Shown: positions 33,402 through 42,782, counted from the first letter of the stretch. The stretch: 64,000 nt of DNA from Fervidibacter canadensis (GCA_041446545.1 JBGOEJ010000007.1:62001-126000), one strand, 5' to 3'. Numbers and translations are program-made. Notes: a model not told the origin generated them from the sequence alone.

Positions 33402-34748
33402 TTATCGCACGACATTTGAAGGCAATTGCACAACTCTCACCCGCGACTGCCCGTTAACGATTTGCTGAAATGCGATCAAGTTGGCGCTGCTGCTGGACAA
33501 GGCAGGGTTGACGCAAGGAGCGTAGGGCGGGAATTGAATAGGATCGCCCTGCCGAAGAACAAGGGTAGACCAAGCAGGCTGTCCCGTCGTCAAGTTAAAG
33601 ACGAACACATCATCTACAGCATTGCGCTTGTCGGGCAAGGGTTGCCATTGACCGCCGTTCACCCGAAAACCGGTCATCGTGGAGTGGAACGCTAACAAAG
33701 TTCCGTCACGGCTCAGCGCGGGTGCTCCATTCACGCCGTTAGTCTGGATAGCGACGGTTTGGTTAGTGTTGGTGTCCACGACATAAATGCCCGGTGGTGA
33801 GGGTTGATTAGCGCCTGTGAATTGAAACGGACCTGAAGCGGTGAAGGCGAGGCGGGAACCTGCGACGCAGGGGATGGAAAGGGGAGAAAGCGATGTCGCT
33901 ATCAGGGTCGGGGATGGGTTTTGGACATCGGGGACGAACCAAAGTCGCCATTGCGTGCCCGTCCAAGTTGAGAAAGCCAAAGAGCGCCCTGTTTGGTCTA
34001 AACTCAGCCGCACTTCCGTCAAAGTGACGAACAATGGGGTGTTGCCTGTTTGGTCGGCAGGGTCGGGCAGAAAACGGGTCGTCGTGCCTCCGACTTTCGC
34101 TTCATCCAAGGTGCCGTTGCCGTCGGCATCGCGATCGTGGATGTAAATCAACCAACGACCGGGAGGCGGTGTCGGTGCGGCAGGACCGTTGCCGTTGCCC
34201 TGTGGGTCGTTCAAAGCAGGGTCTTGGCTCAGGAAGGCGACGATGCGTCCAGAGCCACTAATGGCGGGCAAAATCGCCGTCATGCTGGGAGTTGGGTTGC
34301 CGTCCCGAACACCATCGTTGTCGGTGTCCGACCAACCCTTGTAACTGATGAGTTTAGGCGTTGCATTGGGGTTAGTCAAATCCAGAACATACACCTGAGC
34401 GGTCGGGGGTGTCGTTGTCGTGTCTGCCTGATAATACACCAACCATTGCCCGTCAGCGCTCACTTGAGGGCGGGCAGCATTGGGGATGGTGACGATGCGG
34501 GGGGCGGGGTTAGCAGGGACAATCGCCCGAACGCCCACACTGGCAACTGGCAGTGGGTTAACGGGGAAGGCAGCAGAGGGTTGAAACAAGTCAGTGCGGC
34601 GAGGGTCATACAATTCCTGCCAAGTGACGACTCCGTTGTCGGCAATCCAAGGGTAAAGTTCGTTGGTGACAGTCGGTTGCTGCCCCACTGCCCAGAGGCT
34701 GAGGGCGGACAGACCCAAGAGCACTACCCATTTCGTCATCGTTCGCAT
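33402..34748 (-). CDS. Secreted PD40/TolB-like beta-propeller protein with calcium-type loops (propeller 2)
   Basis: This 448-residue protein has a signal peptide (MRTMTKWVVLLGLSALSLWA, cut near VGQ). Propeller blades repeat as PQVSADGQWLVYYQAD, LPAISGSGRIVAFLSQD, VRLSLDQTGRSLAFSTW, and APALSRDGTLLAFHST, each with the aspartate or glycine turn of PD40 repeats. Two Asp-rich loops (DTDNDGVRDG and DRDADGNGTLDEA) look like calcium-binding thrombospondin/EF-hand-type loops. GGAGGTGTGCTGTT precedes the ATG. It is the last gene of the minus-strand minor-pilin cluster and a shorter relative of propeller 1 at 35285-36907, with HicBA between them. It is probably extracytoplasmic. Confidence 0.75.
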   Translation of the reverse strand: MRTMTKWVVLLGLSALSLWAVGQQPTVTNELYPWIADNGVVTWQELYDPRRTDLFQPSAAFPVNPLPVASVGVRAIVPANPAPRIVTIPNAARPQVSADGQWLVYYQADTTTTPPTAQVYVLDLTNPNATPKLISYKGWSDTDNDGVRDGNPTPSMTAILPAISGSGRIVAFLSQDPALNDPQGNGNGPAAPTPPPGRWLIYIHDRDADGNGTLDEAKVGGTTTRFLPDPADQTGNTPLFVTLTEVRLSLDQTGRSLAFSTWTGTQWRLWFVPDVQNPSPTLIATSLSPLSIPCVAGSRLAFTASGPFQFTGANQPSPPGIYVVDTNTNQTVAIQTNGVNGAPALSRDGTLLAFHSTMTGFRVNGGQWQPLPDKRNAVDDVFVFNLTTGQPAWSTLVLRQGDPIQFPPYAPCVNPALSSSSANLIAFQQIVNGQSRVRVVQLPSNVVR

Positions 34749-34786
34749 AACAGCACACCTCCTATCGCTTTCGTCACAATTCTTCT

Positions 34787-35026
34787 TCAGCGCTTATGAC
34801 GATACCACTCCAGAATTCCTCCCGCGAAATGCCAGCGTATTCTTAGCACTTTTGCTAACTTTTGTGGATAGCACTTTTCGCTCGGATGCTGATGCACGGT
34901 AAATGGATCACCATCTCGATTTCTACCAACTAACACGCTTCCTTTTTCCCGTAACTCTATGGAAAAATGTCGCAGCAACTTCACCAATTCCTCATAAGTT
35001 AACTCAGGCAACTTGCCGCTGCTCAT
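34787..35026 (-). CDS. hicA: HicA-like toxin, catalytic histidine apparently lost
   Basis: This 79-residue protein has the dsRBD-like HicA pattern: LPELTYEELVKLLRHFSIELREKGS then VLVGRNRDGDPFTVHQHP and QKLAKVLR. HicA toxins cut mRNA using a histidine in the GSHxxF-type motif; here that position reads GSVLVG, so the toxin may be inactive or use another residue. The stop and start overlap with hicB by 4 bp (hicB first). It lies between two secreted propeller genes, on the same strand. Confidence 0.7.
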   Translation of the reverse strand: MSSGKLPELTYEELVKLLRHFSIELREKGSVLVGRNRDGDPFTVHQHPSEKCYPQKLAKVLRIRWHFAGGILEWYRHKR

Positions 35027-35235
35027 CTGATTTCTACCACCCTGAGCACTCTTTCTGCCAACCGCTGCCTTATCTCTTCACCGTAAGTTTCCATTAGTGC
35101 TTCAAGGGCTTGTTCCAAGTTGCGAAGTGCTTCCTCTTCCGTAGCCCCTGAGGCGACAGCGTTCAATTCATCACAACTGGCGAGCACCCCCTCAGAGGTG
35201 TATTCCAACACGACAGGAACTTCAAAACGCTGCAT
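35023..35235 (-). CDS. hicB: HicB-like antitoxin
   Basis: This 70-residue protein has the partial RNase H-like HicB fold: FEVPVVLEYTSEGVLASCDELNAVASG then ATEEEALRNLEQALEALMETYG. There is no DNA-binding extension, so it is of the short HicB type. A GAGGTGATGAGCAA precedes the ATG. Together with the downstream hicA it forms a type II toxin-antitoxin pair in HicB-first order. Confidence 0.75.
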   Translation of the reverse strand: MQRFEVPVVLEYTSEGVLASCDELNAVASGATEEEALRNLEQALEALMETYGEEIRQRLAERVLRVVEIR

Positions 35236-35284
35236 TTGCTCATCACCTCTTTGATATTGTGGTCTCCTTGTCTATCCGCTGCCG

Positions 35285-36907
35285 TCACGGCAACAGCACA
35301 TTAGCAAGGTAAATGTCCCATAGACCGTTGGTGTCGTTTGCATCAAAGGCGGCGAGGCTTTGGAAAGCGATGGTAAGTTGATTGCCGTTAACGAAACTGA
35401 CCACTGGCAGCAAGTTGGGGGCTAAGGTGAGGCGATATTGCGGCGGCTGTCCAGCAGCCACCGTCAACGAGACAGGCAAACCGCGCCGTTTATTCATTTG
35501 CTGCTGGTCTGTCCATTCAGTGAGTCGCCAGAGTTGAATGCGGTTAGGCGCTTGAGGGTTGGTGTCAAAGTTGGTGAAATCAAAGCGAGTCAAAAAGATG
35601 TTGGGGACACCTTGATAGAACCGAAGAGGACTCGCCTGAGCGTTGGGGTCAACGGTCAAGTCGTTGCGCACTTGTTGGAAGTCAATCAACTCCGTTGACC
35701 AAGCGTGAAAAGCGGCGTAAACGAAATTGGAATTGAGAGGGTCAACCGCTAAGGTCACAGCGCCCCACCAATCGTTATAGCCATAGCCGACCGACCCATC
35801 GGCAGCGCCCGTTTGCGGCGGCAACTGAAGTCCGCTAAGGCGAAGTTCACGAATTTGAGCGGGTGGCTGACCTGTCGTCGGGTCAATCAACTGACGCACC
35901 ACCAAGTCCATCGTTGTCCGAAAGTAAAGTGGTGTCGTTTGTTCATTCAAAGGATTTGTCGGGGTCAAGTAAGCAAGGTAGGTGCCGTCATCGCTCAGAA
36001 TGGGAGCGAAAGCGGGGACAGGGTTGTTGTTGCTGTCACGGAGGAAGTCACCTGTCCCTGATTGTAAGTCGCCGGTAAAAAGATGCCAGTTATCGGGGTT
36101 GTTGGGGTCGGGAGTGGCAAAAGCGATTGTGCGTCCATTGGCGGAAACGCTGACGGCGCTTGCTACGAGATAGTTACCGTTGTTGTCCACGCTGGCGATG
36201 AAAGTGCGGGTAGCGCCGATGCTTGCCTCGTCATAAATACCGTTGCCATCAGCGTCACGGTCGTGAACGAGGACGAGCCAACCAGTGGGAAGATTGCTCA
36301 CCGTGTCGGCTATCCCATTCCCGTCGGCATCTACGATGTTCTGTGCTTGAGGAAATTGCGCCAGAAACACGACGATACGCCCGTCGGCGCTGATGGAAAC
36401 AGGAATGCAGTTGCCATTACTGGGCACGAAAGTGTCCCGAATGCCATCACCATCTGTGTCCTGCCAAAGGAAACTGATGGGGACGATGCGGTTCTGGAGT
36501 CGGTCAAAGACATAAATCTGCGATCTCGGTGGTTCGGGGAAAGGCAGTTGATTGGGGGGGCGATAGTCTTGCCATGATGCGAAGGCGATGTGGTTGCCGT
36601 CGGCGCTGGTGACAGGGTGAATGCCCACCGACGGTTGTGATGGAGCAGTTGGAACGGGGACGAAATTGACTTGCCAAGTAGCGTTATTTGCGTCCCAAAC
36701 CGCTTGCCAAATTTGGGCGTTTTGTCCACTCCCAACTTGAAACACGACGCTCTTTCCGTCAGCACTGATTGAAGGGAAGCGAGAATCAGCGGGTTGTCCG
36801 TTCAAATTAGCGCCTTGAGAGAGCCACCAGATTCTGAGCGGCGGCTGTTGAGCCCATCCCACTAACGCCGTTGTCGTCAATGCGATGACTGCCAGCCACC
36901 AACGCAT
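35285..36907 (-). CDS. Secreted beta-propeller protein with calcium-type loops (propeller 1)
   Basis: This 540-residue protein begins with a signal peptide (MRWWLAVIALTTTALVGWA, cut before QQPP). Blades read FPSISADGKSVVFQVG, HPVTSADGNHIAFASW, VSISADGRIVVFLAQF, SVSANGRTIAFATPD and APILSDDGTYLAYLTP. Calcium-type loops are DTDGDGIRDTF, DADGNGIADTV and DRDADGNGIYDEA. The C-terminal third (WWGAVTLAVDPLNSNFVYAAFH, TEWTDQQQMNKRRG) is different and absent from propeller 2. It begins 15 bp after the large PilX-like gene and ends just before hicB. Its position after minor pilin genes resembles PilY1 in the fimU-pilVWX-pilY1 operon; sequence identity to PilY1 is not claimed. Confidence 0.75.
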   Translation of the reverse strand: MRWWLAVIALTTTALVGWAQQPPLRIWWLSQGANLNGQPADSRFPSISADGKSVVFQVGSGQNAQIWQAVWDANNATWQVNFVPVPTAPSQPSVGIHPVTSADGNHIAFASWQDYRPPNQLPFPEPPRSQIYVFDRLQNRIVPISFLWQDTDGDGIRDTFVPSNGNCIPVSISADGRIVVFLAQFPQAQNIVDADGNGIADTVSNLPTGWLVLVHDRDADGNGIYDEASIGATRTFIASVDNNGNYLVASAVSVSANGRTIAFATPDPNNPDNWHLFTGDLQSGTGDFLRDSNNNPVPAFAPILSDDGTYLAYLTPTNPLNEQTTPLYFRTTMDLVVRQLIDPTTGQPPAQIRELRLSGLQLPPQTGAADGSVGYGYNDWWGAVTLAVDPLNSNFVYAAFHAWSTELIDFQQVRNDLTVDPNAQASPLRFYQGVPNIFLTRFDFTNFDTNPQAPNRIQLWRLTEWTDQQQMNKRRGLPVSLTVAAGQPPQYRLTLAPNLLPVVSFVNGNQLTIAFQSLAAFDANDTNGLWDIYLANVLLP

Positions 36908-36922
36908 GTTCGGTCACCTGCC

Positions 36923-39900
36923 TTAGTCTTTGCCGAGTTGTTGTTGCAACACCATCACATAGCCCTTGGGCAAGTTCAAGTCGGGCACGACAGGGGCGCG
37001 ATAGAAACTCGGCAGTGGGCTTGGCTGTCGCACATCCATCACCCCTTGCGGGGGTGCCGCTCGCCATGCCCACAACCATGCCGAGGAAAACATCGTGGGA
37101 GGAACTTCAGCGAAAACAGGGGCGATTTGCCGTTGCAGGTTTATTAAGTCGGCGAGTTTGTTTTGCGGGTCAAGGTCATGCGTATAAGGTAGCGACGCTT
37201 TGTCCCATCCGACCTCCAAAGCGAAGCGAAGGCTGTTGTCTTTTTGCGGCTTGAAAGTGTCTGTCGCAGGGATGGCACCTTGTGCCGCCAGCCGCCACAG
37301 TATCGTTTGAGGCGTCACTCGCATGATCAATTGCCCAGCGATAATGGGTGCGGATTGGGCGATTAGTTGTGCCCTCAGCGTCGGTGGCAAGGTCAAGTTG
37401 GGGTCATTGGGGTCAAGGAACGGTGTCCAGCGGACGCCGTTGTGGCGCAGGTAGTAGAAAGACCACAACCGCTGCCATTGACGGAAGCGTGCCTGCCAAT
37501 TGGGGTCATTGCTCGCAATCAACCGCTGCCATGACGGGTGAGCGGTCGGGTCAAAGTAGGGTGGCGGGACGAAGCCAATCGTGCCGTTTTCGGCGTGAAT
37601 CGTTTGGGCGAGGACAAAGAAAGGCGACCCAAAGGGATTTTGTCGGGTCGGAGCAATGACGGGTTGCCAAATCGGTCGGGGCAGACCGTTTTCGTCGTAA
37701 AGCGCCAACTTGATGCCTGCCAGTTCATAAGACACGGGAGTTCGTCCTTGAGGAATGACTTCGCCTGCGACGGGGCTGGTGACGGTGATACGCATTTTTT
37801 GCAGGGCTGACTGCAATTCATTCGGGGTGAGTTGACCATCGCCGTTCAAGTCAAAGATGTTGGTTGGAATGGGGATGTCCAAGATGCCCCACTCTTTTCC
37901 TGTCGTCGGGTCATTGGGGTCAACGGGTCTGCCATCGCCCTGATACCAACGGGAGGCGACGGGGAAGGTGCGCATCGGTTCAGAAGGACCGTAAAGGCGG
38001 ATGCGTGGTTCGTTAGCGTCCCAAAGACCGTTGTCGTTGCTATCAAGCCACAAGTCCACTTCCAAGTTTGTCCAGGGGTTGTTGATAAGCTGCCAACCTG
38101 TAGGGCTGTTTGGGTCTGGGATTGCTGCCAAACCCCGATGGAGCAAGACGAGCCGCAGCGTCCATCGGGAGCGAACTAATTTGTCCAAACCCGTGTCGCC
38201 GTTTGCATCCCGTTGCGTTAGGTCATCGCTCAAGGACAAGAGGGAAGAAGGGCTCAGGGCAAAAGTGATGGAAGGGCTTCTGCCTTGTGGGTCAGCCGCA
38301 TCCACTAAGCCATCGCCGTTACCATCTTCAGGGGCGGGGAAGCGCAACGCCAAGACAGAGCCCCCCAAGAGGTCAGCAAAAAGCGGTAGGCGTTGGTCGG
38401 CTTGAGGGTTAATGGGCAGGTTGGGAAGGGCATATGACTCGCCACGCCCTTGATTTTGTGGGTCAATGAGTTGAGCGATGCGCCATTGAGGAAGCAAAAG
38501 GGAACGCTCCGTTTGAGGGTTTAATCCATCGGGCGGGATGGGTGTTTTAGCGGCGGCGAAGTTAAAGCAAACATTTCGCTTCGCCAGCAATTCAATGGTG
38601 GCGTTGCTGGTGACGGGGTGAAGCGGTCCCTCAATGTAAATGGTTTCGGGCGTGACGATTTTGATGCTGACGGCGACTTGACCGCTGAGGCGGATGTTCC
38701 CTTCGGCGAGGAGGACGATCTCAGGCACATGAGGGGCACTAAGGGAAGGCAATCCCCGTTGAGGGGGCTGTAAAGTGACCAAATTCGTTAGCGGAGGATC
38801 GTCATCTATCAATCCGTTACCATCGTCGTCGCGGAAATTGATGGGGTCAGTGCCTGGTGTGATTTGCACGGGGTCAATGAAGACGAGACGATTGCTTAGG
38901 GGCGTGCCATCGGGGGCGCGGAAAGGTTGCCCGTCGTGGCGAATAAGCCAAGTGCGTTGCAGGACGACTTGGGGGTTATTAGTCGTTACGACATCAAAGC
39001 GCACTTCCACGCCGGGAGGGACATAAAGGTGAGGAGCCGTCATGCGCATGGCGAAATTGAGGGGTTGGGGTTGATTGTTAGCATCCCGTGCCGTCAATTC
39101 CATGAGATTGCGTTCCGTAGAGGCGTTGATGGCATCGTCTTGAAGCCAACCGCTATCTCGTTGTCGGCGGCGAGGATGCACCATGTTGGGATTGGCAAGG
39201 TCGGTTTGAGATGGCTTGACAACCCAATCGTAAACTTGCGCCAACTCGGGTCGGTAATTGCCGGTGGCGTCATTGAACGCCGTTGAGGGGGCATCGTTGG
39301 GCGGATTGCTAACGAATTGCTTGTCCGCAAAGTTGTCAATGTAAATGCCGCGAAAGGCAAGAAGGCGGTTGGGGTCGGTCGGGCTGTTGGGGTCAAAGTA
39401 GTTCAAGACATAGAAGCCAAAGGTCAGTGAGTTCGGCGTGTTGTCCAAAGCAGGGGCTTGACCTCGCAAGGGGTCGGGCAAGCGATAGTAGCCATATTGC
39501 GAAAAGGGTGGGTCGGCGTCTCGGGTTTGGGCGTAGTAGGCAGGAAGGTCAAGGTTGGGTGGGGTGCGGGGGGCGACACGACGGGGGAAATTGAAGACCC
39601 AACGGATGGGCATCAAGCCACCGAGGCGCTCCCATCCGTCCATGTAGCGGGGGACGCCGCCGATCGGGAAAAAGACAAAACCGCTGCCCGGCGGAGAACC
39701 AGCGTTAGAGGGCTGTGCGAAACCTTGAAATTGCTCTTGCCAATCGTAAACGAGCACCTGCGTTTGAGGGGCAATGTTGGGTAAGCCCCCACCGAGTGGG
39801 TAATGGCGGATGGTGCCAGCCACTTCTAACGCGGTTTGGGCGGAAGCAAAGAAGTCCGTTACTTGCACGGCGTTTGTGCCATACCAAAGCAAGTCGCTGT

Positions 39901-40735
39901 TGATGCGGATGGTGCTGGTGAAGACAGAAGTTCGGTCCCAGATAGGCAAGCGGTTAGGGCTTAGCCAAGTGCGCAACCGCAGCCATCGCAACCGCTGGGG
40001 GTCATCGGGAGGCGGCAAGACAGGTTGCAAGGGGTCGCGCTCGGCATTGAACCAGAAGTTTTGCTCCACTTGCCAGTTGATGGCTTGACCCAGCAAGACT
40101 TCCCGAAGGTTGTCGTTGTCGGCATCAAAGAGCAACGGATCGGGGTTAGTTTCGTTTTCTGCCGTCACCCAAATCCAATCGGCAAGAAGGGGCTTATAGG
40201 CGACGAGACGGCGATAGACAGGCGAGTTAGGGCGGGGGCGACCGATGCTGATGATTTTGAAGACCTGTTCATCGGGCTTGTATTTGACCTTGATAAGGAA
40301 GGCACCTGACCCTGCGACATTGCCGAGCAAATCCACGACTTGGCGGGCAGCATATTTGCCATACCAATCGTTGTCGCTGTCGGGGCGATGCCAACCTTGG
40401 GCTTTTTCAAATTCGTCAAAGTCCACCAAGATGGAAGGACGCCAATCGGCACCGTTTTCCGTCAGTTGAGCATCCGCAAAGGCTAATCCTGCCTGCGCCA
40501 AGACAAAGGCTTCCTGCTCCTCACGGGCACGCTGCGACAAGTTCATGGAGTTGTTGACGAAAAGCAAAAAGCCTGCGCCGACAGCCGCCACGACGAACAT
40601 GATAAGGGTCGCCAATAGGACGGCTTGACCACGACGGCGAGACAAAGGGTGTGAAAGGCTCCATCGCGGCGGAGAGCCGCTCCGATAAGTTGATCGCCAT
40701 TGGCTCTTTGGTAAGCGCTGCCTTTCACGGAACAT
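36923..40735 (-). CDS. Giant PilX-like minor pilin/adhesin with EF-hand loop (1270 residues)
   Basis: The N-terminus (SRRRGQAVLLATLIMFVVAA, then VGAGFLLFVNNSMN and EEQEAFVLAQAGLAFADAQL) is the PilX-type signature: a short Arg-rich leader, one membrane helix and an amphipathic helix, without the FTLIE of classical pilins. The remainder is more than 1100 residues of beta-rich sequence with many Asp-rich loops. One is a textbook EF-hand loop (DLNGDGQLTPNEL, about residue 960); others are DDDGNGLIDDDPP (about 640) and DGNGDGLVDAADPQG (about 803). ATG 40735 overlaps the upstream PilW-like stop. A TTG further in at SRRRGQ is the alternative, and a REP-like sequence lies inside the leader. It is several times longer than ordinary PilX, so a surface or pilus-tip adhesin is likely. 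Confidence 0.7.
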   Translation of the reverse strand: MFRERQRLPKSQWRSTYRSGSPPRWSLSHPLSRRRGQAVLLATLIMFVVAAVGAGFLLFVNNSMNLSQRAREEQEAFVLAQAGLAFADAQLTENGADWRPSILVDFDEFEKAQGWHRPDSDNDWYGKYAARQVVDLLGNVAGSGAFLIKVKYKPDEQVFKIISIGRPRPNSPVYRRLVAYKPLLADWIWVTAENETNPDPLLFDADNDNLREVLLGQAINWQVEQNFWFNAERDPLQPVLPPPDDPQRLRWLRLRTWLSPNRLPIWDRTSVFTSTIRINSDLLWYGTNAVQVTDFFASAQTALEVAGTIRHYPLGGGLPNIAPQTQVLVYDWQEQFQGFAQPSNAGSPPGSGFVFFPIGGVPRYMDGWERLGGLMPIRWVFNFPRRVAPRTPPNLDLPAYYAQTRDADPPFSQYGYYRLPDPLRGQAPALDNTPNSLTFGFYVLNYFDPNSPTDPNRLLAFRGIYIDNFADKQFVSNPPNDAPSTAFNDATGNYRPELAQVYDWVVKPSQTDLANPNMVHPRRRQRDSGWLQDDAINASTERNLMELTARDANNQPQPLNFAMRMTAPHLYVPPGVEVRFDVVTTNNPQVVLQRTWLIRHDGQPFRAPDGTPLSNRLVFIDPVQITPGTDPINFRDDDGNGLIDDDPPLTNLVTLQPPQRGLPSLSAPHVPEIVLLAEGNIRLSGQVAVSIKIVTPETIYIEGPLHPVTSNATIELLAKRNVCFNFAAAKTPIPPDGLNPQTERSLLLPQWRIAQLIDPQNQGRGESYALPNLPINPQADQRLPLFADLLGGSVLALRFPAPEDGNGDGLVDAADPQGRSPSITFALSPSSLLSLSDDLTQRDANGDTGLDKLVRSRWTLRLVLLHRGLAAIPDPNSPTGWQLINNPWTNLEVDLWLDSNDNGLWDANEPRIRLYGPSEPMRTFPVASRWYQGDGRPVDPNDPTTGKEWGILDIPIPTNIFDLNGDGQLTPNELQSALQKMRITVTSPVAGEVIPQGRTPVSYELAGIKLALYDENGLPRPIWQPVIAPTRQNPFGSPFFVLAQTIHAENGTIGFVPPPYFDPTAHPSWQRLIASNDPNWQARFRQWQRLWSFYYLRHNGVRWTPFLDPNDPNLTLPPTLRAQLIAQSAPIIAGQLIMRVTPQTILWRLAAQGAIPATDTFKPQKDNSLRFALEVGWDKASLPYTHDLDPQNKLADLINLQRQIAPVFAEVPPTMFSSAWLWAWRAAPPQGVMDVRQPSPLPSFYRAPVVPDLNLPKGYVMVLQQQLGKD

Positions 40736-41798
40736 TGGGCAACACCACCCGAACTCGGCGTCGGATGAAGAGGCTGGGGACATCGGTTTCATTGGGCGAT
40801 TTAGCGCGAGCGCCCGGCGTCGGTTTGCGCAGCGTCATCTCAATGATGACGGCGACAGGTTTCTGCGCTTTGGGGTCGTTTTCTGGGCGGCGCTCAACAG
40901 TAAACCTCAAGTCGGCGACATCAATGTCAGGTGGGGTGAGGGCAATGTGGCTGAGCAATTTTGTGTTAGGCGACGGAGGCGGTTGCAGATAGTTGGCAGG
41001 GTTGGGATTACGGGGGTCGGGAAGTTGAAAGATGCTGAAATCTTCCAATGCCCAACCGTCTCGCACTAACCAACGCCCTGTCGCTGGGTCATATTGGGGC
41101 TCAACGGTTGGGTCGGGTTGCCAATGGACGCGGAAAATTTGGCGTCGGTTGGCACGGGCATTGCCGACTTCCAGATACTGGAAGGGGCGAGAAGGGTCGG
41201 AGCGGCGCAAGTAGTAGGTGAGGACGGTGTAGGTTTGTTGCCAATTTTGTGGGGTCAAACGGTCACCTTGAACGGCACGGACGACGAAATCTATGCGGGC
41301 GGTCGTGTCGTCGTCGGAAGAGGCGTTGGGGTTGCTGGGGTCGTCCACCAACTGATTTCCGCTCACTTGAAAGCGGTCTAAGTCGTCCAGCAAATTGAGG
41401 GGTTCGCCTTGACGATGAAGGATGCGCCGTCCCGAAGGGTAGGTGTAAGTGTGGTCTTCCGCGTGCACCCGCCTTTGTGGGAGCACCTCCGTCGCTTGCA
41501 TCAACTCCCGCGCCATGATTTCCAAAGCATAGTCGGCAGCGTTTTGCAGTTCGGACATGATGCGCCCTCTACGGGCGTTGTCAAAGGCGGTCGTCATCGG
41601 GATGAAGAGCAAAGTGACGAGGATGCTTAAGATGGCGATGGCGACTAACAGTTCGGTGAGGGTAAAGGCAGGACGACAGCGAGGAGCAAGGAGGGACGGG
41701 GAAACGACAGCGATGGGCAATGGGTGATTAGCGATGCATCGCTCGCTGTCTGCTCTTCGCCGTTGTCGGTTGCTCTCAGTGAATCGCCGTCGTTCCAT
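40725..41798 (-). CDS. PilW-like minor pilin
   Basis: This 357-residue prepilin has an unusually long leader (about 46 residues) before AFTLTELLVAIAILSILVTL, which has Ala at -1 and Glu at +5. The mature part (ARRGRIMSELQNAADYALEIM, ARELMQATEVLPQRRV) is typical of PilW/GspJ, followed by a beta-rich globular region. The leader overlaps GCGANNN heptamers at 41701-41768, so the repeat is translated. ATG 41798 follows GAGGTGAGGACA. The stop overlaps the next gene's start, giving translational coupling. It is 10 bp downstream of the GspG-like gene. Confidence 0.75.
   Translation of the reverse strand: MERRRFTESNRQRRRADSERCIANHPLPIAVVSPSLLAPRCRPAFTLTELLVAIAILSILVTLLFIPMTTAFDNARRGRIMSELQNAADYALEIMARELMQATEVLPQRRVHAEDHTYTYPSGRRILHRQGEPLNLLDDLDRFQVSGNQLVDDPSNPNASSDDDTTARIDFVVRAVQGDRLTPQNWQQTYTVLTYYLRRSDPSRPFQYLEVGNARANRRQIFRVHWQPDPTVEPQYDPATGRWLVRDGWALEDFSIFQLPDPRNPNPANYLQPPPSPNTKLLSHIALTPPDIDVADLRFTVERRPENDPKAQKPVAVIIEMTLRKPTPGARAKSPNETDVPSLFIRRRVRVVLPNVP
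41701..41768. repeat. Heptamer repeats of the GCGANNN type in the pilW-like leader
   Basis: CAGCGAT, GGGCAAT, GGGTGAT, TAGCGAT and following seven-base steps, translated as part of the long prepilin leader. Confidence 0.6.
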
Positions 41799-41808
41799 TG
41801 TCCTCACC

Positions 41809-42768
41809 TCATGGGTCGCTTTGGCGTCGGCGCCAGTTGAAGTTTGGGGCTCGCATTTGCTGGATTCGCACCGAACCGTCCAAGTAGAGCACGACATCAG
41901 CAGGTTCTCCGCCTTTTGTGTAGTTAGGCATTGTCGTGTTGGGCATGAAGCGGTGATGCACACACCAAGTCACGACCGTGTCATCGGCAGGGAAGGTTGG
42001 GTTGGGAAAGTAAGGGGAAGCGTTGCGGATGCCCAGTTGGCGGAATTTGTCGGGGTCGGTGCATTGGGTTAAAAAGTTCGGGTTGGAGGGATGGCAAGGG
42101 CTGCTTGGTGGGAAGCGAGTGATGGCATAAGTGGGGACGCCTTGAGGGCAAGTTTGGGCTTGCAGGAAAGGTGGGTTAGCAGGGATGAAACTCGTTCCCT
42201 CATCGCAACCTTGATAGGAACTGTAGGTGGGCGGTGCCGAGCCACTTGCCCCTTGCGGGTCAGCGGGACAAAGGAGTGTCGCCTGTGTCCGAAGGTAACC
42301 GCCGACACTGACTAAGCCTTGCTGCCCTTGTTCCACTCTGGGCAAAAGCGCCAACAATCCTCCGACCAAAGCATCGGGGGGGTCTTCATCCACCTTGCCA
42401 TCGCCATCATTGTCTTGCCCATCAGGCGGGTCTTCGTCAAAGCGTCCATCCCTGTCATTGTCCAAACTGTCATAAGGCGAGGCAGGGAAGCCTTCCCAGT
42501 CCAACATGTAAAGGCGCAAGGCTCGGTGAAGGACTTGCAAATGGTTCTGACACTCAAAAACTTTTCGTTGCTCTTGTGAGGGGCGATAGAAAGCAATGAG
42601 CAATGCCATTAGCATGGCGATAATGCCGAGGACGACCAAAAGTTCGGTGAGGGTGAAAGCGCGGACGGGACATGGGACACGGGGCATGGGACACGGGAAG
42701 AACGGGTAGTCCCTCAAACTTGTCGCTACCCGATTTTGAGTGCGTGCCGATTTCTCTTTGCCCTCCAT
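41809..42768 (-). CDS. GspG/FimU-like minor pilin with calcium-type loops
   Basis: This 319-residue prepilin has a leader of about 37 residues ending PCPVRA, then FTLTELLVVLGIIAMLMALL with Ala at -1. Part of the leader (PCPMPRVPCPV) is encoded by a GGGACNN heptamer tract at 42667-42694. Mature features are ECQNHLQVLHRALRLYMLDW, then DNDRDGRFDEDPPDGQDNDG and DGKVDEDPP, repeated Asp-rich loops likely to bind calcium. A C-terminal VTWCVHHRFM...GEPADVVLYLDGSV segment resembles DUF1559-like ends. The ATG at 42768 follows GGAGCGTGATGAACG. It starts 14 bp after the PilV-like gene. Confidence 0.75.
   Translation of the reverse strand: MEGKEKSARTQNRVATSLRDYPFFPCPMPRVPCPVRAFTLTELLVVLGIIAMLMALLIAFYRPSQEQRKVFECQNHLQVLHRALRLYMLDWEGFPASPYDSLDNDRDGRFDEDPPDGQDNDGDGKVDEDPPDALVGGLLALLPRVEQGQQGLVSVGGYLRTQATLLCPADPQGASGSAPPTYSSYQGCDEGTSFIPANPPFLQAQTCPQGVPTYAITRFPPSSPCHPSNPNFLTQCTDPDKFRQLGIRNASPYFPNPTFPADDTVVTWCVHHRFMPNTTMPNYTKGGEPADVVLYLDGSVRIQQMRAPNFNWRRRQSDP
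42667..42694 (-). repeat. Heptamer tract (4 units) in a prepilin leader
   Basis: GGGACAT, GGGACAC, GGGGCAT, GGGACAC on the plus strand; the complement encodes PCPMPRVPCPV of the minor pilin leader. Confidence 0.88.
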
Positions 42769-42782
42769 CGTTCATCACGCTC

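Noticed and set aside
34050..34799. 249-codon plus-strand ORF
   Set aside because: Antisense shadow of propeller 2; the opposite strand has a signal peptide and blade repeats.
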